A DNA stretch of 54,758 nucleotides from Anaerolineae bacterium UTCFX2 (GTDB taxonomy: Bacteria > Chloroflexota > Anaerolineae > Anaerolineales > UBA4823). The DNA is taken from contig MWTA01000023.1 in the NCBI GenBank assembly GCA_002050125.1, positions 1 through 54,758 on the forward strand, in the 5' to 3' direction. A program made the translations under genes and the position numbers. Positions 18,083 through 25,921 of the stretch are shown here, one piece after another. The notes below the pieces were generated by a model. It made no database searches. It was not told the origin of the DNA and worked only from the letters and a program-made list of their open reading frames with translations. The number at the start of each line of letters is the position of its first letter. The first letter of the stretch is position 1.

Positions 18083-19275
18083 GCCAACCCTCCGGCACAT
18101 CCGATCCGGTCAATCCGCCCGGTTCGAACCGCCTCGAACCGCTCGTCAGCGTGATGATGCCAGTCTACAACGCCCAGGCTTACCTGGGTGAAGCGATCGA
18201 GAGCGTCCTCGCCCAGACCTACCCGCGCTGGGAATTGATCGTCGTGGACGACGGCTCGACTGATGCAAGCCTGACGATCGCTCAAGATTACCGAGATCCG
18301 CGCATCCGGGTCTATCACCAGCCGAACCTCGGCGAAGCCGCCGCCCGAAACGAGGCATTGCGCCACATGAACGGCGAGCTGGTGGCGTTTCTCGATGCGG
18401 ATGATCGCTTTCTGCCCGATCACCTCGCCCTGACTGTCGGCTATCTGACCAGCCATCTCGAGATGGACGGTGTTTATACCGATGGGCTGCACATCGACCA
18501 GGACGGCAAATCGCTCCAGCGCACGCTCTCCGACCGCCGCCGCGGCCCCTTCGAGGGTAGTTTGTTCGAGCAACTGGTCCGCGCATCGGATGTCTTTGGT
18601 CCGCCGATCTGCATTGTTCTCCGGCGCGAACCAATCATTCGGCTTGGGCTTCAGTTCGACCCGCAGATCGTGATCGGACCCGATTGGGATTTCACCACCC
18701 GTTACAGCGAGACGACTTGTTTCGGCTACATCGACCGCGTCACCTGCCATTACCGCATCCACCAGACCAACATCTCGCTGAAAGCCGGACAGGAAAAGCG
18801 CCTCAACTCGCTGGCGCGCTGCCGCGAAAAGGCGATCAAGCTGGCGGGGTTTGAGGGCCTCACAGTCGAGACGCGCGCCGCGGTCTTTTATATCCTGCTG
18901 GTCGACCTGTTAGCCAGTCAACCGCAGCGCCAGAGCGCAGCGGTCGCTTGGCGCGAATTTCATCAGCTTCCGCGCCGCGAACAGGCGCGCATTTATCGCC
19001 TGATGGCTAGCCGGGCTGTCATGACCGGCAGCGCCGCCCCGATCGAGGACTGGCTGCGCGAATCGCGCCAACTCGACCCTGACAGCCAGACGGCTGGGCT
19101 GCTGCTCAACCTTTATCGGTTCTCGCCGCGCCTGTTGCAGTTTTCCCTGCGCGTCAAAAATCGCAAACAGATTGAGGAGTGGCAATCCTCGCCATTCAAG
19201 GATTTAGCCGAAACACCAGGACATGGCAGTTCTCATGAATCTAATACGCCGACTGTATCGAAAACTGGTCGATGA
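18079..19275 (+). CDS. Family 2 glycosyltransferase
   Basis: An upstream in-frame ATG exists at 18025, but the ATG at 18079 overlaps the previous stop (ATGA) and precedes the conserved domain at the usual distance; the product is 398 residues. It shows LVSVMMPVYNAQAYLGEAIESVL, VDDGSTD (Asp57-Asp58) and the metal motif DADD (106-109). After about residue 240 there is a helical C-terminal part of unknown role. The fold is an inverting GT-A enzyme acting on the lipid-linked glycan. The N-terminal domain closely resembles that of the enzyme at 11061-12239, suggesting duplication within the locus. Confidence 0.85.
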   Translation: MSQPSGTSDPVNPPGSNRLEPLVSVMMPVYNAQAYLGEAIESVLAQTYPRWELIVVDDGSTDASLTIAQDYRDPRIRVYHQPNLGEAAARNEALRHMNGELVAFLDADDRFLPDHLALTVGYLTSHLEMDGVYTDGLHIDQDGKSLQRTLSDRRRGPFEGSLFEQLVRASDVFGPPICIVLRREPIIRLGLQFDPQIVIGPDWDFTTRYSETTCFGYIDRVTCHYRIHQTNISLKAGQEKRLNSLARCREKAIKLAGFEGLTVETRAAVFYILLVDLLASQPQRQSAAVAWREFHQLPRREQARIYRLMASRAVMTGSAAPIEDWLRESRQLDPDSQTAGLLLNLYRFSPRLLQFSLRVKNRKQIEEWQSSPFKDLAETPGHGSSHESNTPTVSKTGR

Positions 19276-20449
19276 ACGGCTGCGCGCCTCCATTCATGCG
19301 TTGCGCTTTCGCGGCGATGCCTCGGTGTTAACCGCGACGCTGCGCGGCAGGCTGGGATGGCTGTTCAAAGAGGGTTCCAACCAGGAACACCTCGAGGCGG
19401 CAATGGACTGGCTGTGCGCCGCCCAGGATGCTCAAGAGGAAGGCGGCGTCTCCGCTTATTATGACCTGCGCGCAGGAGCCTGGGCAGCGCCGTATCCGGA
19501 GACCACCGGTTATATCATCCCAACTTTTTTCAATTACGCCGCGCGGCGCGGTCTTGAAATCTACCGCGAACGGGCGATCCGCATGGCGGATTGGCTGCTC
19601 ACCGTGCAGCTAGAGAATGGCGCCTTCCCGATCGGTCCGTTGTGGCACGATCGGGAAAGAGCGCCAATCGTCTTTGATACCGGTCAGATTCTACACGGGC
19701 TGGCGCAGGCTTTTGAGGAAACCGGTCGCCAGAAATACCTCGCATCCGCCTGCCGGGCTGGCGACTGGCTGGCGGAAATCCAGTCGCCTGATGGGAATTG
19801 GGAAAAACATGTCTCCCTGGGCTACGTTCACACGTACAACGTGCGCTCCGCCTGGGGAATGCTGCGCCTTTACACATCCAGCCAGGACCCCAAACACCTC
19901 GCAGCCGCGCGGGCTAACCTGGATTGGGCGCTGACCCAGCAGGACCCCGACGGCTGGTTTCGCAACGCTAGCTTTCAGCCCGAAGTCGATCCGCTTACCC
20001 ACACGATTGCCTACACGATCGAAGGGCTGTTGGAAGCGGGGCTCCAGTTGGTAGACCAGCGCTACATCGAGGCGGCGCGCCTGGCTGCCAACGCCCTGCG
20101 CAAGAAACAACTGGAAGATGGCTTTCTACGCGCCCGGTATGGCACCGGCTGGAATTCGAGCTTGAATTGGAGCTGTCTGACCGGCGCAGCCCAGATGGCG
20201 TTGGTCTGGCTCAGGCTCTATCAAACCTATTCGGATGAGCAAGATCTCCGCGCCGCGCTGGCAGCCAACAAGTACGTCAAACAGCGGCAGCCGCTGCGTG
20301 CGCCTCTGCCCGGCGTGCGAGGCGGAGTTGCCGGATCTTACCCCATCTATTGTGAGTATGAGCCGTACTGCAACCTGAACTGGGCGGTGAAATTCTTCGC
20401 CGACAGCCTGATGCTGACCGAGCAATTGGAAACCGATGATCGCAACTGA
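19223..20449 (+). CDS. Alpha/alpha-toroid protein, possible glycan-modifying enzyme
   Basis: The product has 408 residues. The sequence is made of repeated helical hairpins with the pattern 'aL..A....dWL...Q..dG.f': AMDWLCAAQDAQEEGG, MADWLLTVQLENGAFP, AGDWLAEIQSPDGNWE, NLDWALTQQDPDGWFR, ALRKKQLEDGFLRA. This is the layout of six-hairpin/alpha-alpha barrel proteins, found in polysaccharide lyases, glucuronyl epimerases, unsaturated-uronyl hydrolases and terpene cyclases. There is no signal peptide, so it acts in the cytosol. The DxDD motif of squalene-hopene cyclases is absent. Position inside the glycosyltransferase block favours a glycan role, but the reaction cannot be named. ATG 19223 overlaps the preceding gene by 53 bases; ATG 19235 is an alternative start. 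Confidence 0.65.
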   Translation: MAVLMNLIRRLYRKLVDERLRASIHALRFRGDASVLTATLRGRLGWLFKEGSNQEHLEAAMDWLCAAQDAQEEGGVSAYYDLRAGAWAAPYPETTGYIIPTFFNYAARRGLEIYRERAIRMADWLLTVQLENGAFPIGPLWHDRERAPIVFDTGQILHGLAQAFEETGRQKYLASACRAGDWLAEIQSPDGNWEKHVSLGYVHTYNVRSAWGMLRLYTSSQDPKHLAAARANLDWALTQQDPDGWFRNASFQPEVDPLTHTIAYTIEGLLEAGLQLVDQRYIEAARLAANALRKKQLEDGFLRARYGTGWNSSLNWSCLTGAAQMALVWLRLYQTYSDEQDLRAALAANKYVKQRQPLRAPLPGVRGGVAGSYPIYCEYEPYCNLNWAVKFFADSLMLTEQLETDDRN

Positions 20450-20455
20450 GGGATC

Positions 20456-21574
20456 ATGAAGGCGCTGTACATCAACAGCCGCCCAGATGCACACAGAAAC
20501 CCCGGCGGAGACAACACGCAACTGACCTGCACCCGGGCTGCGGTCGAAACCCTGGGCGTTGAGGTGACCCTGGCTGAGCCGGGCGATTTGGAACGACTGT
20601 CGGGGTACGACTTGGCGCACGTGTTTAACATCCAGACGCCTGAATCTGCCTGGCGGGTTTTTCAAGCGCTCCAAAGCGGCGGTATCCCGATCGTTTTATC
20701 CCCGATCTATTGGGATATGTACGAATATTGGGCAGAAAACGCCCTGCGCGACCTGAGCCGCTGGCGGCTGCTCGGGCGGGTTTTGAGCCGGCAGCTTGCC
20801 GCCCGGGTCTACCTGTGCTGGCAGAAGCTGAAGGCGCCGCGCAACGAAGAATGGAAAATCCAGCGCCGGTTATTGAGCCAGGCGGGGCGGGTGCTGCCAA
20901 ACTCGGCTTCAGAAGGCGCGCTATTGAGCAATACGTTCAACTTAAGCCGGGGGTTCAAAGACAAGATCGATATCATCCCCAACGGGGTCGAGCTGGAGCA
21001 ATATCGCGCTTTGCCCGACCCAGACCCGGAGTTCATCCAGAAGTATGGCGTTCGCGATTTTGTGCTGCAGGTAGGTTCGATCAACCCGGTAAAAAACCAA
21101 CTGGGTCTGATCCAGGCGTTGTTCAGCCTGCCCATCCCGATTGTCTTTGTCGGGAAAGTGGCGGATGCTTACACGGGTTACGGGGATGCCTGCAAAGCCC
21201 TGGGCGCGGCGCGCGGCGCGGTCTATTTTGTGGATCACGTACCGCACGCACGGCTGCCGGGGATCTACGCACTGGCGGCTGTGCATGCGCTGCCGAGCTG
21301 GCGCGAGACCCCCGGGCTGGCGAGCCTCGAAGCGGCGGCAGCCGGGCGTCCAATCGTCACGACCAGCATCGGCTCCACGCGTGACTATTTTGGCGGCGAA
21401 GCTTGGTACTGCCACCCCGGCGATCCGCAATCCGTGCGCCGGGCAGTCGAAGCCGCCTTATCCGCTGCGCCATCCGAGGGATTGCGCAGCCGGGTGCTAA
21501 GTGAATTCACCTGGGAAAAAGCCGGACAGAAAACGCTGCAGGCTTATCAGCGCTTGCTCGCTTCCCAAAATTGA
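20456..21574 (+). CDS. Family 4 glycosyltransferase
   Basis: This 372-residue GT-B protein has an N-terminal acceptor domain (KALYINSRPDAHRNPGGDNTQ), VLPNSASEG and IIPNGVE linking segments, then VLQVGSINPVKNQLGLIQAL and the E-x7-E motif in RETPGLASLEAAAAGRPIV (Glu284, Glu292). It starts 6 bases after the toroid gene stop. It is the last glycosyltransferase before the carrier-protein cassette at 21.6-25.9 kb. Donor unknown. Confidence 0.87.
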   Translation: MKALYINSRPDAHRNPGGDNTQLTCTRAAVETLGVEVTLAEPGDLERLSGYDLAHVFNIQTPESAWRVFQALQSGGIPIVLSPIYWDMYEYWAENALRDLSRWRLLGRVLSRQLAARVYLCWQKLKAPRNEEWKIQRRLLSQAGRVLPNSASEGALLSNTFNLSRGFKDKIDIIPNGVELEQYRALPDPDPEFIQKYGVRDFVLQVGSINPVKNQLGLIQALFSLPIPIVFVGKVADAYTGYGDACKALGAARGAVYFVDHVPHARLPGIYALAAVHALPSWRETPGLASLEAAAAGRPIVTTSIGSTRDYFGGEAWYCHPGDPQSVRRAVEAALSAAPSEGLRSRVLSEFTWEKAGQKTLQAYQRLLASQN

Positions 21575-21598
21575 TATACACCTCAGGAGTTATATTCG

Positions 21599-22744
21599 AT
21601 GGATTTCTCATGGACCGAGGAGCAATTAGCCTTCCGCAAAGCGGTGGTTGATTTTGCCCACAAGGAGCTCAATCAGGACATAATCGAAGAGGATCGCAGC
21701 GGCAGTTTTTCACCCGAGAAGTGGCGCAAATGCGCCCGCTTCGGCATCCAGGGCTTGCCTTTTCCCGAAGAGTACGGCGGCAGCGCGGCTGATATCCTGA
21801 CCACGGTGCTCGCGATGGAAGGGTTGGGATATGGCTGCAAAGACAACGGCTTGATCTTTGCGATGAACGCGCAAATGTGGAGCGTTCAGATGCCCATTTA
21901 CTCGTTTGGCGCCGCCGACCAAAAGCGCAAATATCTGCCGGGGCTGTGCCGCGGCGAGTTGATCGGCGCGCACGGCATGACCGAGCCGGATTCGGGCTCG
22001 GACGCTTACAGCCTGCGCACGACCGCCCAGCGCGTCGATGGCGGCTACGTCCTGAACGGGAGCAAGATGTTCGTCTCCAATGCCCCGGTTTCCGACCTGG
22101 CAGTCGTCTTTGCCACCGTCAACCCCGCGCGCAAGATGTGGGGCGTCACCGGTTTCATCGTCGAAACCGGGACGCCCGGATACACTATCAGCCGCAAGCT
22201 GGATAAAATGGGCTTGCGCACCTCGCCCATGGCGGAACTGGTTTTTCAGGATTGTTTCGTGCCGGAGGAAAACCGCCTGGGTCCGGAGGGCGCCGGGTCG
22301 AACATCTTCAACGACTCGATGGAATGGGAGCGCAGCGGCATCCTGGCGAGCCACATCGGGGCGATGGAACGCCAGCTCGAAGCCAGCATTCAATATGCGC
22401 GTGAGCGCCAGCAATTCGGTCAGCCGATCGGCAAGTTTCAATCGGTGGCGAACCGCATCGTGGATATGAAAGTGCGCCTCGAAACCGCCCGCCTGCTGCT
22501 TTACAAGGTCGCCTGGCTGAAGAAGATGGGCAAGCCAACCGTGATGGAAGCCGCCCTGGCAAAACTCTATCTGAGCGAAAGCTTCATCCAATCCAGCCTG
22601 GACTCTATCCGCACCTTTGGCAGCTACGGTTACATGACCGAGTTCGAAGTCGAGCGCGACCTGCGCGATGCAGTCGGCGGCGCGCTCTATTCGGGCACCT
22701 CAGACATCCAGCGCAACATCATCGCGCGCTTGCTGGGTCTTTAG
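21599..22744 (+). CDS. Acyl-CoA-dehydrogenase-family flavoprotein, probable prolyl-carrier-protein dehydrogenase
   Basis: The product has 381 residues and all the acyl-CoA dehydrogenase blocks: GAHGMTEPDSGSDAYSLRTTA (FAD/substrate loop, about 123-143), the beta domain, RQQFGQPIGKFQ, and YSGTSDIQRNIIARLL at the C-terminus. The medium-chain catalytic Glu of Y-E-G-T is Ser here, while SMEWERSGILA carries Glu244 in the helix where isovaleryl-CoA dehydrogenase and prolyl-carrier oxidases (PltE, RedW, CloN3, AnaB) have their base. A GGAG lies about 9 bases before the ATG. The next two genes are a prolyl-type adenylation enzyme and a carrier protein, the partner set of those oxidases. I infer oxidation of prolyl-S-carrier to pyrrolyl or pyrrolinyl thioester. 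An ordinary fatty acyl-CoA dehydrogenase is the alternative and fits the context poorly. Confidence 0.8.
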   Translation: MDFSWTEEQLAFRKAVVDFAHKELNQDIIEEDRSGSFSPEKWRKCARFGIQGLPFPEEYGGSAADILTTVLAMEGLGYGCKDNGLIFAMNAQMWSVQMPIYSFGAADQKRKYLPGLCRGELIGAHGMTEPDSGSDAYSLRTTAQRVDGGYVLNGSKMFVSNAPVSDLAVVFATVNPARKMWGVTGFIVETGTPGYTISRKLDKMGLRTSPMAELVFQDCFVPEENRLGPEGAGSNIFNDSMEWERSGILASHIGAMERQLEASIQYARERQQFGQPIGKFQSVANRIVDMKVRLETARLLLYKVAWLKKMGKPTVMEAALAKLYLSESFIQSSLDSIRTFGSYGYMTEFEVERDLRDAVGGALYSGTSDIQRNIIARLLGL

Positions 22745-22774
22745 GCTGTTGGAGATGACCAGGATCAAAGTGCA

Positions 22775-24373
22775 ATGTATCGGTTCTTATTGACCCATGC
22801 GATCCGTGATTGGGCAGAGAAGACGCCGGAACAGGAAGCAGTCCGGTTCGCCGGTCAAAGCCTGACCTACGCCGAGTTAGAAGCGCGCACCAACAGCCTG
22901 GCGCGCCTGCTCATCGACCAGGGCGTGAAGCGCGGCGACCGGGTGGGGATCTTTATGAACAAGAGCCTCGAGGCGGCGGTCAGCCTGTACGCCAGTATGA
23001 AAGCCGGAGCGGCTTACGTTCCGCTCGACCCGTTCGCCCCTCCCCAACGCCTCGCCTATGTCATCCAAAATTGCGGGATTCGCCACGTGTTGAGCGCCGA
23101 AGCAAAGCGCGCTCAGGTCAACGAGATCTTGTGTGAGTCGGTCGAGCTGGACTGTCTGGTTGGGATCGAGGGGGTGGAACGCCAAGGCTTGCGCGCTTTT
23201 TCGTGGGATCAGGCTGATGCCTTCCCATCCAGCGGGCTGGACCTGCACCTGACAGAACAGGACCTCGCCTACATCCTGTACACCTCCGGCTCCACGGGCG
23301 TTCCCAAGGGGATCATGCACATCCATCGCAGCGGGTTGAGCTTTGCTGAATGGGCTGCCCAAACCTATAAGCTCTCTCCTAGCGACCGCTTGAGCAATCA
23401 TGCGCCGCTGCACTTCGACCTGTCCACCTTTGACTTCTTCGCCGGAGCAATCGCCGGCGCGACCACGACCCTCATCCCCGAAGCGCTCACCAAATTCCCC
23501 GCCAACCTCACAAAGCTGATCGAGGAGGAACGCCTCACGGTCTGGTATTCGGTCCCATTCGCTCTGATCCAACTGGTCGAACGCGGCGTGATCGAGAAGC
23601 GCGATCTGAGCGCCTTGCGCTGGGTCCTGTTTGCGGGCGAGGTCTTTCCCACCAAGCACCTGCGCCAATTGATGATCCGCCTGCCGGATAGCAAGTTCAG
23701 CAACCTGTTTGGTCCCACCGAGACCAACGTTTGCACGTATTACCACGTCCTGGAGGTCCCGCCCGATACGGACGAGCCGATCCCGATCGGCAAAGTCTGC
23801 GCTAATCTGGAAGAGCTGGTTGTGGACGACCAGGACCGCCCGGTCGCGCCGGGCGAAGTCGGCGAGCTGTTGATCCGCGGCGGGGTGGTGATGAAAGGCT
23901 ATTGGGGAATGCCGGAGCGCAACGCAGCTTGCTTCTACCGCCGCCCAACGCTGGGGTCCTTCGAGGACGTGTTCTACCGAACCGGCGATCTGGTGCAGCT
24001 CGATGCCGCTGGAAATTACCGTTATCTGGGGCGCAAGGATCGCCAGATCAAGACCCGCGGTTATCGCGTCGAACTGGACGAGGTCGAGGCCGCGCTTGAC
24101 TCACATCAAGGCGTGTTCGAGGCCGCGGTATACACGATGCCCGACCCGCAAGGCAGCAGCTTGATCGTCGCTTCGATCGTACCTCACCCGGGCGTTGCCC
24201 TGGACGAACCCATGCTGGTGGAGCATCTGAGAGCCAGATTGCCGTTCTATGCGATTCCAACCCAGATCTGGATCATGGATGAATTCCCGCGCACCTCGAC
24301 CGGCAAGATCGACCGGCGCGAACTGCAAGCTATGGCAATTCGAAACCTCAACGGGAATGACATCTCCCCCTGA
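22775..24373 (+). CDS. Stand-alone adenylation enzyme, probable L-prolyl-AMP ligase (PltF/RedM/CloN4-like)
   Basis: The product has 532 residues and is a free-standing adenylation domain without condensation or carrier domains. Core motifs: YTSGSTGVPKG (from residue 169), NHAPLHFDLSTFDFF, NLFGPTETNVCT, YRTGDL, GRKDRQIKTRGYRVEL and a C-terminal TSTGKIDR with Lys511. Aligning by eye with GrsA gives pocket residues Asp215, Leu216, Phe219, Tyr258, Leu285, Ala287, Leu311, Val319, Cys320, Lys511, i.e. D-L-F-Y-L-A-L-V-C-K. The code I recall for prolyl ligases of pyrrole pathways is D-L-L-Y-L-A-L-V-C-K. The blocks HAPLHFDLS, WYSVP, FAGE-FP-KHLR and NLFGPTETNVCT also look like PltF. The enzyme would load proline onto the carrier protein encoded next. 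D-alanine ligase (DltA) is the main alternative and has a different pocket. Confidence 0.82.
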   Translation: MYRFLLTHAIRDWAEKTPEQEAVRFAGQSLTYAELEARTNSLARLLIDQGVKRGDRVGIFMNKSLEAAVSLYASMKAGAAYVPLDPFAPPQRLAYVIQNCGIRHVLSAEAKRAQVNEILCESVELDCLVGIEGVERQGLRAFSWDQADAFPSSGLDLHLTEQDLAYILYTSGSTGVPKGIMHIHRSGLSFAEWAAQTYKLSPSDRLSNHAPLHFDLSTFDFFAGAIAGATTTLIPEALTKFPANLTKLIEEERLTVWYSVPFALIQLVERGVIEKRDLSALRWVLFAGEVFPTKHLRQLMIRLPDSKFSNLFGPTETNVCTYYHVLEVPPDTDEPIPIGKVCANLEELVVDDQDRPVAPGEVGELLIRGGVVMKGYWGMPERNAACFYRRPTLGSFEDVFYRTGDLVQLDAAGNYRYLGRKDRQIKTRGYRVELDEVEAALDSHQGVFEAAVYTMPDPQGSSLIVASIVPHPGVALDEPMLVEHLRARLPFYAIPTQIWIMDEFPRTSTGKIDRRELQAMAIRNLNGNDISP

Positions 24374-24376
24374 GCT

Positions 24377-24401
24377 ATTTTGATTTTTCATTTTGATTTT
24401 T
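24377..24401 (+). repeat. AT-rich direct repeat before the carrier-protein gene
   Basis: ATTTTGATTTTT occurs at 24377-24388 and again at 24390-24401, with a 13-base period, followed by another GATTATT. The tract stands out from the GC-rich surroundings and lies directly upstream of a consensus ribosome-binding site. It could keep the carrier-protein start unstructured and raise its translation; that is inference. Confidence 0.6.
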
Positions 24402-24409
24402 GATTATTG

Positions 24410-24415
24410 AAGGAG
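24410..24415 (+). promoter_or_regulatory. Ribosome binding site that fixes a GTG start
   Basis: AAGGAG is followed by 8 bases and then GTG at 24424. This decides the start of the carrier-protein gene over the upstream in-frame TTG at 24400. It is one of the strongest Shine-Dalgarno sequences in the window. Confidence 0.75.
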
Positions 24416-24423
24416 AAAACACA

Positions 24424-24672
24424 GTGGATCGAAAAATAGCTCTATCCGATTACATTAAGCAAGAGGTCATGCGGAACCCTAAAGCCAATTTGGACGACGC
24501 TGAAGACCTGTTCAACGCCGGGATTCTCGATTCGCTGGCAATCTTGCAGCTCGTGGCATTCATCGAGGAAAACTTCAAGATCAAGATCCCCGACGAAGAT
24601 GTCATTTTCGAGAATTTTCAAAACCTCAACGCGCTTGCCAGCTATCTTGAAACTCAGAAGGCGGCTGAATAG
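24424..24672 (+). CDS. Peptidyl/acyl carrier protein 1 (probable prolyl carrier)
   Basis: This 82-residue protein starts at GTG 24424 behind an AAGGAG site. The sequence has the carrier-protein pattern: a short helix I, DDAEDLFNAGILDSLAILQLVAFIEENFKI, with Ser37 of LDSL as the 4'-phosphopantetheine attachment site, and IPDEDVIFENFQNLNALASYL for helices III-IV. Length and acidity match discrete PCPs such as PltL and RedO, and also DltC. Its place next to the prolyl-type adenylation enzyme and the dehydrogenase suggests it carries prolyl and then the oxidised acyl group. An external phosphopantetheinyl transferase is needed; none is seen here. Confidence 0.9.
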   Translation: MDRKIALSDYIKQEVMRNPKANLDDAEDLFNAGILDSLAILQLVAFIEENFKIKIPDEDVIFENFQNLNALASYLETQKAAE

Positions 24673-24769
24673 CTTGAAGTTCAGCGGGTTTATCAAAACA
24701 TCAATTCCGATGGAAGCATTTTTTATCCTCGGATTAAGCTGGCTATAACCTGCTCCGCCATCCCTCCTC

Positions 24770-25879
24770 ATGGTCAAAAAGCTGCTCTATCTCAATGGTC
24801 TGGCTGTGCTCGCGGTGGTGCTCAACCATTCGCTGAGCTGGAGTTACATTTCTCTCTTCTGGTGGACCGACCGCTATCTGCCCGTCAGCGTCCCGAACTT
24901 CGACCAGCTCGGCAGTCCAATTTATTATCTGTTCCGCTTCCTTGAACAGTTGATCATCTTTGCGATCCCGGCTTTCCTTTTTGTTTCGGGTTTCTTCCTG
25001 GCTTTTGCCGCCGGGCGCGGACAATCTCCACTGCGCTGGAACATCATTTTCGTCCGCCTCAAGAACCTGCTCATTCCGTTCTTCATCTGGTCGGTGATCA
25101 TCCTTCTAATGGACATCGCCCTCGGGCGGGAGGTTTCGCCGGCAGAATTTCTGCTCGTTATCGTGACGGGCCGCGCCGCAGACCCGTTTTACTTCATCCC
25201 GGTATTAGCCCAGCTCTATCTGATCTCCCCGTTCATCGTTCGATTTGCCCGTAACAACTGGAAAATGCTGCTTCTCGTCACCGGCGCCGTGCACGCCTTT
25301 TTTGTGCTCTTGCGCTATCCGCCGCTGCTCAACCTAGATATCCCGTTCCTGGAGCCGATTATCGCTAATAACCGACATTTTCTCTTCCCCAGTTACATCT
25401 TCTTCCTAACCCTGGGGATGGTCTTCGGCTTTCATAGCTCAGAATTCAAAGAGTGGCTCTATTCCAGGCGCTGGTTGTTGTTGGGATTGACTGGAGCGTT
25501 TTTCTTGCTGGGCGTGATCGAATGGGAAATGATTCTGAAAGCCTCTGGACAGGAATGGTTGGGTCCAAGCGAAACTCTCATCGACCAGATTTATGCGGGT
25601 TTCTTTTTGCTCACCTTTTTTGCGTTCGAGCGTACCGAGCTGCCCCTCCCGCGCACCTTTAATTTTATCGGCGCCAAATCATACGGAGTATACTTAACCC
25701 ACACGATCGTATTGATTATCACGGCAAAAGCGGTTTATCACCTGATCCCCCAATTGCTGGGGCTGCCACTGCTGTTTCTGCTCATGCTCACCGCTGCTGG
25801 GGTGGCGCTGCCGCTGCTGCTGATGGAAATCGTGAACCGTTCGCCGCTGCGCCGCTACTACGCCCTGATCTTTGGCTGA
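24770..25879 (+). CDS. Membrane acyltransferase, acyltransferase-3 family
   Basis: The product has 369 residues and about ten membrane spans. It begins with LNGLAVLAVVLNHSLSW, the family's N-terminal helix with the conserved His (His20) proposed as catalytic in OafA/OafB-type O-acyltransferases, and ends with GAKSYGVYLTHTIVL, the family's usual late motif. These enzymes transfer acyl groups to sugar hydroxyls of exported glycans, usually acetyl from acetyl-CoA. Lying 97 bases after the carrier-protein gene and before the next glycosyltransferase, it is the best candidate for passing the carrier-bound acyl group to the glycan, much as DltB receives D-Ala from DltC. The donor is not shown by the sequence; it could simply be acetyl-CoA. 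Confidence 0.8.
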   Translation: MVKKLLYLNGLAVLAVVLNHSLSWSYISLFWWTDRYLPVSVPNFDQLGSPIYYLFRFLEQLIIFAIPAFLFVSGFFLAFAAGRGQSPLRWNIIFVRLKNLLIPFFIWSVIILLMDIALGREVSPAEFLLVIVTGRAADPFYFIPVLAQLYLISPFIVRFARNNWKMLLLVTGAVHAFFVLLRYPPLLNLDIPFLEPIIANNRHFLFPSYIFFLTLGMVFGFHSSEFKEWLYSRRWLLLGLTGAFFLLGVIEWEMILKASGQEWLGPSETLIDQIYAGFFLLTFFAFERTELPLPRTFNFIGAKSYGVYLTHTIVLIITAKAVYHLIPQLLGLPLLFLLMLTAAGVALPLLLMEIVNRSPLRRYYALIFG

Positions 25880-25921
25880 TCCGCCGCGCAGCTCAATTCT
25901 CTGCCCCGCATTCGCTCTTAC

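Noticed and set aside
21710..22591. Minus-strand open frame of 293 codons
   Set aside because: Antisense to the dehydrogenase, which has all family blocks.
21599..24672. Reading cassette 1 as a D-alanylation (Dlt) operon
   Set aside because: The pocket residues fit proline better than D-Ala, a dehydrogenase has no place in the Dlt pathway, and no DltD or MBOAT protein is present.
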